A stretch of 64,000 nucleotides of DNA from assembly GCF_000764305.2 (NCBI RefSeq), contig NW_025931534.1, positions 1 through 64,000 of the forward strand. The letters are read 5' to 3'. The DNA comes from Hyalella azteca (Eukaryota; Arthropoda; Malacostraca; Amphipoda; Hyalellidae). Under the pieces are notes generated by a model that saw nothing but the letters and a program-made list of their open reading frames with translations, was not told where the DNA came from and made no database searches. A program made the translations under genes and the position numbers. Positions 57,147-64,000 of this stretch are shown here, piece by piece (the first letter of the stretch is position 1; each line of letters begins with the position of its first letter).

Positions 57147-60104
57147 GTAAGTTTTTCTATTATCGATAACTTCACCAAGTTGTTAGCAACTACGACAGTT
57201 CATCATATCAGCCAGCATGGAATTAAAAACTAACAAACTTTGATTAATTCACTAACGAAGCTAAAAATTATACCTCGCAATAACAACCAAATTGAATACA
57301 ACACATTGCTTACGTACAAACATACCTTGAACAAACCCAGAAAGGAAAAGAACACGACAGTGAGAAGAGCTCAGTCTTATAGTCTGTTGGTATCTGTGAT
57401 ACGCAACTCGCGGTCGCACACGAACAACAATAAAAATAACATCTCGCAACTCACGGAACTCATTTCAAGTTTATTAAGTTGAATTTAAGAGTGATCATAA
57501 AGGCGGTCAGCGGCGGTAGTCGCCTATAGTGTTTCTTAACTATGAATTCGATCAATAGCTCCCCTTTCCTAAATAAGATACAAGCCTGAAATTTGGAATG
57601 CTATTCTGGCTAATTACTTCAAATTAACGGACATTAACTTGATTAAGATAAATCGATGTCCCAACCGTCTCACTATCAATTAATAATTCAAGATATAATA
57701 CAATCAATGTAAATTGTAAAAGCCGCGTATTAAAAGTATGCTTAAATTGAACGTTCACCAAGAATTTAAAAGCAAAGAAACCCTGAGTAACCTCACCATT
57801 TCTTCGATGAAAACTTGAGTTTCACTCTGTTTCAGCTAAGATTTGGCGAATATATTGGGTGTTATCTTAGCTCTCAAATCCTCGCACAAGCCATAATTAC
57901 CTAAAATGTTATCAAAATAACAAAATACTGGACCAGGTAATCGTCAAATAGCAAACAGAATAGAAATTTGAGCATCGGTTTGCGTCGCGTTTCAACAAAC
58001 AGGTTATCATAAAGAAATGAAATAACGGGAACTTTGTGACGAGTTGAAACTAGGATTTTCTAAGGAACTAAAAATACAATTTATGTGTGACATGAAACCG
58101 ACATATTCATATGAGTAACGAATTAAGCATCCCCAGTTCTTATCTAAGTAAAAAAAACACTTCATCCATAATAATATTCTTGATACATAAGCAGGACTAA
58201 TACGTAAAGACGTCTGGATTGAATTATTTAAGCTAATGAAAATGCACTTACAATAAATTCAAATCCAACACAACAAGAACTATTCGAAATCCAAAATATC
58301 CTACCTAGTATCGTTAGGATAACTTTTTTTTACTATAACTGTTATCTTAGTGATAAAATGATAATTTAGTAGTCAAAATATGCACGCTAAAATAAGCTCA
58401 GTTGTGACGCAAACAGGACATGTAATCTATGACAAGATACTGAAACTCAAACAATATTACAACCAATCGTCCTCTCAATAACTGCAGATCTAGAAATAAA
58501 TTTTAAAAATATTAGTGATGAGTGTGCGTGAGTCTATAATAACAACCACTGGGAACGTTTCCCATGAAGTCTATCAATATAGCTATTGTTTGTATAGCTA
58601 TATATTATAAACAATACACCATCACAATTTCTAAGAAATTCTTTCAAAAAAATTCAGTCAATAATACAAAACATCTCAGAATTATTGCAGTACCAAGTGT
58701 TGGACATATTTTTTCAGTAGATGCACATTGATCAAACTAGTATCAATTGTAATTACTTTTGAGAGAACAAAGGAAAATCTATTGATTCAATGTTAACGAT
58801 TGATGGAAATTTTCTTGAAAAATCAAGCGAAAAAATTGATAAGCATTTGAGTATTGATTGCTTCAGCAATTACAGTTATAATAGCGACCGAAAAATAATA
58901 TTGTCACGAAATATGCTCAGTATTATCACAGCAAAATACGCTAAAACAGTTCATAGACAAATATAACAACGTCTGTAGGCTTGCAGAGCAACTACAACCA
59001 ATTAAAATCTAGTCTTCTTAATTTTAATTACTACACAGATTAGGTACAGAACAACGATCAAAGAAAATAAGTCCAAATCGTATCAATTTGTTCGATCGTA
59101 GAATGAGATTCCATTAACGCTTATAGTTATAATACATGGTTGTGAATAAACAATATACAACGTAACAAAATAAATGAAAACAAGATTTCAATGATTACAT
59201 TTGTTGATAAAAAAATGTACTGCATGAATAGCCTGAATGACCAACTTAAGAAAGCCAACCCTTAATTAATTATGCAAAAATTATTACGATTGAGAAGAAT
59301 CAGACCAGCGGCTCCAATCTGTGGAAGTCTCGGGTTGAATCAGCCAGGAAGTAAATCAAATTCCAACGGGCCCCGACACGTAGCGACCTGAGTACAGTAC
59401 ACGTGGCGGCCTAAGTACACGTGACGGTCTTTGTACATACCCGTTCGTCGTCTGTGATTGGTAAGATTAGCTTGTTAAACCGTCGGTGCTTGGCTAACGG
59501 CGTTACGAACTCGTAACTATTTTTGATAGTACGATCCCTAGTAGCAACCTCTACTCGGCGCCTACCCACCCTCCTTATTTCAAAGCATCAAAAATAAATC
59601 CTAACAAGACAAAATTCAAGCATTGGAACAAGCATCAAGAAAACAGCGTTAAAAAATCAACAACTAAACGAGATCACAACTATCAAGTTCTGGGCTAAGA
59701 ACTTTTGCTCCTGGCCACTTTGCCTCGAAATAAAAGTTAATGCATATGTAACTGACAACAAATTATGTTTGAGTATAGTCCGTGAATTCATCATCCATTA
59801 TTAATGAAAGATGAATTGCTAAAAGTCGAAAGATATCTTCAGCAGTAAGATTTGGTTGTATCATTTTGGATTATTGATCCCCAAAATCTTTGATCTTGTA
59901 ACCAAAATCAGCATTATTCAACTGACCTCTTTTCAAAGGTTTGGACAGCAGTGTTACAAATTAGTTGCACTGACACACTTTTGGTATACATGAATCACAC
60001 TGACACTTGTAGTACGAACCCTTCCCAAAAAAGTTTTGTTACTATCTAGAGATGAAAATTTATAACAGTTCGAGAACAACTGATCCAAATAAGTAAACGC
60101 GGTC
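57147..60104. other. AT-rich sequence downstream of PPCS, no gene seen
   Basis: Nearly 3 kb with only short frames, including an 80-codon frame at 57240-57482. The part next to 60,104 should hold the PPCS 3' UTR, but I see no clear polyadenylation signal on the minus strand. A short ATAGCTAT/ATAGCTAT hairpin lies near 58,578-58,602. Confidence 0.55.
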
Positions 60105-60372
60105 TTATGAGCATCGATTTTTAATAAAACTCTCATGTCTAGAGCAAATCTCCATAACAATTCGTTCCTCAATCTCCAGTCCAGCAGATCTGTTGTCATC
60201 ACTCAGCTGCAGAATATGAGTTTCTACGGAAAATTCATCAGTGGTTGAAGTCGATAATGACTTTTCCCCAGATGCTGAATGAATTTTATTGCAGAGAGAT
60301 GAAGGCTCCACGAGCGTCACTTGTTCTCTGCGCGTCTGGAGGAGGTTGCCCACCACAAGATGATGGCCGTAT
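60105..60372 (-). CDS. PPCS: PPCS exon G (last exon, stop TAA)
   Basis: Acceptor TTATCCATAG|A (60373-60374). The first base completes Lys, then YGHHLVVGNLLQTRREQVTL follows (Asn of the VxxN motif kept). After an insert rich in Ser/Thr/Glu compared with human comes GLEIEERIVMEICSRHESF and the TAA stop at 60105-60107. The C-terminus aligns with human VEIEEKIVDNLQSRHTAFI. No convincing polyadenylation signal is obvious just downstream. Confidence 0.95.
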
Positions 60373-62414
60373 CTATGGATAAAACATAGGTTTAGAAAAA
60401 ATATTACTCAGTACTCACTGTAGTGAGTGACAGAGAGCGCATTTTCCCGTTGGCGAAAATGTGAAGACACGGACAGACAGACGGACGGACACGACGAGCA
60501 CAATAGTGCATTTTTCCGTAAATGAGAAAATGCGCTAAAAAGGAAAAATGATAATCAATATTTACACGCCCGGCAATAAGTTGAGGGAAACATCAAAGCC
60601 TCGAAATCAAGATTCATCATCTAATAAAACACTTGAGGCTGAAATCTCAAAAGGCAACGCTGAACTAGACGAATATTGTTTGTTGCGCCGCGGATGCGAT
60701 ATCTCACAGTGTAGACGTATATTAGACATTATGGTGGGGCAGGAAAAGACGTTGCAGAATTGTGTTTTACGAGCTTCCGCATTGGTTAATGTGAGACAAA
60801 ATTAAACAATTATTACAATTGATTAAAAAAAGATGACAACTAACCTTTTGAAAAATATTCACTAATGGGATCTCGGATTCTCATTTACGGACCTAAGTTA
60901 CTTCATTCAGTCGTGAGCTTGAAAAAAACTGTTCATTATCAAAATGATACAAAAATTGTTCATCCCATTCTGAAAGTGATCTTGTTCTCACTTGTGCAGC
61001 GCAGCCTTGGCCTTGGTTAGGAGTTTAGTGACATCGGTCTCGAGCTTGAAGGATACCACGTAGAGACTCGGCGACCAAACGTTCATCATCGGCAGGAGCA
61101 TCTTAGGCACCAGCTCGAGCTCGATGGACAGCGGACCTGTGCACGACTCCAGCTTATGCTCGGACAGCTTCTCTGCACGGCGAGGATGTTACTAGTAACA
61201 AATTATATTATCGTCATTTGTTGTAGTAACTACAAAAAATGATACCTACCGTTACAGCCCTGTCCGCGACTGTACTCGGACAACTTCTCTGAACATCATG
61301 CATGACATTAACAACAAATAATAATAGAGGTATTTGTTATTTTAAATACAAGAAATAATGTTTCAATTACTGCTCAGTGCACAACTTCAGCTTGGGCACA
61401 TTATAAACACAACCTAAGACGATAAGGTAAATGGAACAATTTATGGAACCTCAAGGTATGGTACGTGTGTGACTTAGCCTCAGGGATGTGGTAGTGTGGT
61501 ATGAAGGTATGTCAGGGATGTAGTAATGAGGTAAGATATGCAAGACCTACCCTCAGGGATGTAGTAATGACGTAAGATACGGCAGACTTACCCTCAGGGA
61601 TGTAGTAGTCGGCCACAGCAGCCGCCAGGTAGAGGGCGGCAGGCGCGTGTCGCGTCTCCTGCTCCAGACACTCACACACCGCCTGCCACGCAGCAAGTTA
61701 GGTGAGGATTTTAATGTTCAATGTCTCCAGTTTTGAATCAAGTTTTGTAAGCGTTTTAGGACATAAAGTCTCCAGGATTAATTCAAGTTTAACACGCTTT
61801 GAAAGCTACTAAGTCCATAGTAGCAAATGTAAGTAAATTTGAAGCAGTATGAACTTGGCATCAACTGAACACTTCATTCTATTTACATTGTTTATCTTAA
61901 GAGAAATAAGTAAATTTTCTATAAATAACCTGAGTAGAAAATGATTGTTTCAGTGCATAATATTAACATTAAAATTCGAGTGGATAAATTCTGTTACATT
62001 GTGAAATCTTTCACAATCGCACTCAAGAAATCTAAAAAGACAGTTTGTGAGAGGCATCATTCTGTCATATCATATACCTTATCAAGCCATATCATTGCTG
62101 TATCATATAAAAACCATTTCATGTCATATCATCACAATGCCATATCTTCACACTCACCCTGAGGTACCAGAGGTATGACGTTAAAGAAGAGAATGGGATC
62201 GCCAGCAACATGTCACCAAGCACAGCTTTTCTGTAGCACCTTACAAGTGGTCGCAACTGGAGGTAGCAAGCAATTAGGCTGCTGGCAACATAATGAAAAA
62301 CTTGTATAAATATCAATATGATCATATGTTATATGATAATCAGTAAGTGTGAACAAAATGCATGTGAACTGACAAACACAGAAGGTTTGTACATCTAAGT
62401 CCAGCAATCAATCG

Positions 62415-62450
<36 letters not shown>

Positions 62451-63767
62451 CAAAATCAATAAGTCCAGCAGCTATCTCAATCAATCGTCAGTTATGGAAA
62501 GATCGGGTTCCAAAGGCCGGATCCCTTGTGAATCAAGTCACGAAAAGTTCAAGAATTGGCAACAGGCCATGGGCCTATGTCTTCAACGCCGACACTTCTA
62601 TTCTATTCTTATTCTATTCTATTCTAAAGGAATGGAAAATAAAATTATCGATACGGATTATAATCCATACTAAAGCTAATATCAAATACATGAAGAATCA
62701 CGATAAAAGTAAATATTAGATGAACCAGATGACTGATTTTAACTTTTTCTTACTTGATCTACCAAGCTAAATAAATATAGACTAATGTAGTAATATTGTA
62801 CCTATATACCAGGTATTGAAGCCATGCTTGTTCTAATTTTTTAATAGTAATGATCATTTCTTCAATAACTTTTTCCGATTGGTTAAAATAAAAAATGATG
62901 ACAAATATTTAGGCATATTTGATTGCTATAAATATTAAAATCATTTAATTGATGTAAATATTAAAATATCAGGAATCCCTGTCAGCAACCTACTGCCTTT
63001 GAAGTTGCACTGTCAAACTCCAGCCTGAGGTTCTCTGTTTCATTGCTGAGGGCATTGGGCGACAACACTCTGAAGAAGTCTTCTTGTTCATCAGTTCCTT
63101 CTGTGGTCGCTGGTGAAGAGCAAGCAACATCACATGACAACTCAAGCACAGGGGTCGGAACTTTTCCAGGGGATTTGCTGTTCTGTTTCATAACTTCATC
63201 TGGAATTGAAACCATACAATGATTTCAATAGCATTCTAAGCAAACGGTATTTCAAAGGCAAAAGTAAGGTTGCAGGAAACTGATGGGAAATGGTTAGGTG
63301 CAAGTTTGAGGAAGCAGACATTTTGCCACCATTACTTTCCATGAAACTGCTAATCCAGATATTTCATTGATGTTTCATGAGGTCAATATTTGATTAACTA
63401 GGCTCTCAACTGACATTTATTTAGCCTTCTATTGAATTCCACACTAATTTAGCAGTAGTAATTAAATGAAAGCTTTAGCCTTCTGGAAATATTTAGTCTC
63501 CTTAGTGATATATATATCTTAGCAAATGCCATTTGATCATAAGTGAGTAAAACTCCATAATCACTTTCATGCCCCAAATCTTTATCCAATGCTTTGGACG
63601 AGCTGGAGACCCCAGCAAGAGCATCCAGGACTCTGGCAGGATGAAGATGTCGAGCAAAAGGCAGCACTGACGCCTCTCGATGAACAAACACCACGGCATA
63701 TCCTAGCTGCAGGAACTGCTCGCAGGATGCCGCTCCACGGGTGCCAACGCTGAAGTTGTCCAAGAAT
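60105..63767 (-). CDS. PPCS: Phosphopantothenate-cysteine ligase, 7 exons, 5' end outside window
   Basis: Catalyses the ATP-dependent joining of 4'-phosphopantothenate to cysteine, the second step from pantothenate to coenzyme A, in the cytosol. Exons (minus strand, in order): 63767-63565, 63199-62990, 62868-62802, 62230-62158, 61682-61592, 61172-60992, 60372-60105. All junctions are GT-AG and the phases agree throughout. Diagnostic blocks in order are FLDNFSVGTRGAASCEQFL, LLAIPFSSLTSYLWYLR, ALYLAAAVADYYIPE, SEHKLESCTGPL, SLYVVSFKLETD, YGHHLVVGNLL and the C-terminal GLEIEERIVMEICSRHESF. As I recall them, the human active-site residues Ser61, Gly63, Gly66, Phe230 and Asn258 all have counterparts. 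The visible part codes for about 362 residues, and with the missing N-terminus the protein would be about 420 against 311 in human. The extra length is a Ser/Glu-rich linker (exon 62990-63199) and an insert of about 30 residues in the last exon. The SGGT motif should lie beyond 64,000. Identity is very secure; the two linker-exon boundaries are less so. Confidence 0.95.
60408..60538 (+). mobile_element. F2 dispersed element, copy 3 (PPCS intron)
   Basis: Lies in the last PPCS intron. It begins TCAGTACTCACTGTAGTGAG, continues GACAGAGAGCGCATTTTC, has a GGACAGACAGACGGACGGAC core, and ends GAGAAAATGCGCTA. The AGCGCATTTTC/GAAAATGCGCT ends of the inner part form an inverted repeat. Same family as 17,645-17,764 and 32,581-32,712. 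It has no coding capacity and is MITE-like or SINE-like. Confidence 0.75.
60548..60805 (+). other. Antisense ORF of 85 codons inside PPCS intron, unrecognised
   Basis: ATG to TAA frame reading LDEYCLLRRGCDISQCRRIL, then DIMVGQEKTLQNCVLRASAL near its end. It has mixed, non-repetitive composition and three to four cysteines. It lies immediately downstream of the F2 copy, opposite in strand to PPCS, in the intron between exons F and G. I do not recognise a family. ORFs of this size are expected by chance at this base composition, so coding status is doubtful. Confidence 0.2.
60992..61172 (-). CDS. PPCS: PPCS exon F (HKLES..SFKLETD)
   Basis: 181 bases, acceptor TGCAG|AGAAGC (61173-61175), donor CACAA|GTGAGA. 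It reads KLSEHKLESCTGPLSIELEL, then VPKMLLPMMNVWSPSLYVVS and FKLETDVTKLL. This covers the KMVPKLL and ISFKLETD blocks of the human protein, including the conserved Phe. The GC content is visibly higher than in the introns around it. Confidence 0.95.
61173..61591 (-). other. PPCS intron made largely of duplicated exon edges
   Basis: Near its 5' end (61,470-61,590) the intron holds three decayed copies of the exon E terminus plus donor (TACTACATCCCTGAGG-GTARGT), about 40-50 bp apart. Near its 3' end (61,259-61,295 and 61,375-61,400) are one or two decayed copies of the start of exon F (GCACRACTYCAGCTT / CTCGGACARCTTCTCT) about 120 bp apart. See findings. Confidence 0.7.
61592..61682 (-). CDS. 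PPCS: PPCS exon E (YLAAAVADYYIPE)
   Basis: Acceptor CGTGGCAG|GCGGTG, donor GAGG|GTAAGT (phase 1), 91 bases, 30 full codons. It carries the AAAVADYYIP loop, the counterpart of human YLAAAVSDFYVP, part of the substrate-binding region of the Rossmann-like fold. Its last 15-20 bases together with the donor recur in decayed form three times in the following intron. Confidence 0.95.
62158..62230 (-). CDS. PPCS: PPCS exon D (LLAIPFSSLTSYLWYLR)
   Basis: Acceptor GGTGCTACAG|A and donor CTCAGG|GTGAGT (phase 0). The 24 complete codons read KAVLGDMLLAIPFSSLTSYL and then WYLR, matching human GTFLAVEFTTLADYLHLLQ. The strong donor and the phase match with exons C and E make this exon secure. Confidence 0.9.
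62405..62450. repeat. (CAAT)n microsatellite in PPCS intron
   Basis: Ten or so CAAT units in the intron between PPCS exons C and D, with one interruption (CGT). Ordinary polymorphic microsatellite. Confidence 0.95.
62596..62625. repeat. (TTCTA)n microsatellite in PPCS intron
   Basis: About six TTCTA units with one variant, in the same PPCS intron as the CAAT run. Confidence 0.9.
62802..62868 (-). CDS. PPCS: PPCS exon C (helix before LLAIPF)
   Basis: A 67-base exon reading (V)IEEMIITIKKLEQAWLQYLVY(R), aligned with the human helix around FAEALRSYQEA. The donor TATAG|GTACAA leaves two bases, AG, that complete arginine with the first A of exon D. The acceptor AATCGGAAAAAG|TT lacks a pyrimidine tract, and an in-frame TAA further upstream rules out a longer exon. 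This exon rests on position and phase, so it is the weakest of the seven. Confidence 0.6.
62990..63199 (-). CDS. PPCS: PPCS exon B (Ser/Glu-rich linker)
   Basis: The acceptor is good (pyrimidine-rich, then TTCCAG, exon from 63199). The frame reads NEVMKQNSKSPGKVPTPVLE and then an acidic, serine-rich stretch ending in FDSATSKAV. It has no counterpart of this length in human PPCS and falls in a surface-loop position between the N-terminal block and the helix before LLAIPF. The donor is probably GTAG|GTTGCT (phase 1); GCA|GTAGGT three bases earlier is a stronger site but breaks the phase with exon C. Confidence 0.7.
63565..63767 (-). CDS. PPCS: PPCS exon A (first visible; FLDNFS block)
   Basis: The acceptor CAG lies at 63768-63770. 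The first base A completes an arginine codon split by the upstream intron, giving the family motif R-FLDNFSVGTRG. The exon continues through a VVFVHREASVLPFARHLHP segment like the human YGVLFLYRARSAFPYAHRF region. The donor is read as GAAA|GTGATT (intron starts at 63564), which leaves phase 1 and matches the next exon. This donor is not a strong consensus, but the open frame downstream has no better one. Confidence 0.88.
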
Positions 63768-64000
63768 CTGGCAACATTAAAACTTATAATATTAAATCCT
63801 TATAAGTACATAAATCTTCATTATTGGAAGCTTTCTTGTGAATGTTATTGACAACTTAATGTGACAGAGGGTGTTTGTTGCAGCAGGGGCTAAACAATGG
63901 TTGGATTGATGGTTGCCACCACCGATACAACCATCCTAAATCACCACTTTGCATTATGTACTGTATTTTAATTTTTGTTTATCAAGTACATTAATTAACA
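63768..64000 (-). other. Intron upstream of PPCS exon A
   Basis: Starts with acceptor TTGCCAG at 63768. No SGGT-coding exon was found before the window ends, so the N-terminal exon lies further right. Confidence 0.75.

Noticed and set aside
60105..63767. Bacterial-type CoaBC or a horizontally acquired ligase
   Set aside because: Intron-split, and the C-terminal GLEIEERIV...SRH block and loop layout are those of eukaryotic PPCS, with no CoaC domain.

Overview
The window is animal genomic DNA, most likely from an arthropod and possibly a crustacean, though I cannot place it further. The evidence is one intron-split housekeeping gene with GT-AG introns, metazoan-type DNA transposon remnants, no operons or Shine-Dalgarno-led ORFs, and a very heavy load of unrelated minisatellites.

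Bases 1 to about 52,070 contain no gene I can support. They hold more than 30 separate tandem arrays with units of about 16 to 102 bp, unrelated to one another, separated by AT-rich single-copy sequence. Between and inside them are dispersed short repeats. Family F1 is about 150-190 bp with inverted CCAAATAGTG ends, about ten copies. Family F2 is about 130 bp with AGCGCATTTTC inverted repeats, three copies. A third is the CAACGTT family, which usually ends at AGATGCCTG. There are also a Tc1/mariner-like foldback element (24,937-25,458), a small TIR element (35,383-35,528) and a tRNA-derived SINE remnant near 3,500. Single N bases at 21,760 and 36,709 lie in or beside arrays. A 38-bp Nextera mate-pair junction adapter lies inside the array at 48,117-48,418 and is a sequencing artefact.

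From about 52,070 to 64,000 the minisatellites almost stop. This part is AT-rich, with more F1 copies, a second foldback element (56,070-56,627), two weak candidate first exons (near 55,200 on the minus strand and 57,121 on the plus strand), and the one clear gene: PPCS (phosphopantothenate-cysteine ligase, coenzyme A synthesis) on the minus strand. Seven of its exons lie between 63,767 and the stop codon at 60,105. The N-terminal exon with the expected SGGT nucleotide-binding motif lies beyond base 64,000. I assigned exons by homology recalled from the family, splice-site consensus and matching intron phase.

I found no RNA gene, CRISPR array or new multi-gene system. The observations most worth checking are two unrelated foldback transposons with the same 'one and a half copies' architecture, a PPCS intron built largely from decayed copies of its two flanking exon edges, the sharp end of minisatellite density near the gene, and the adapter artefact.
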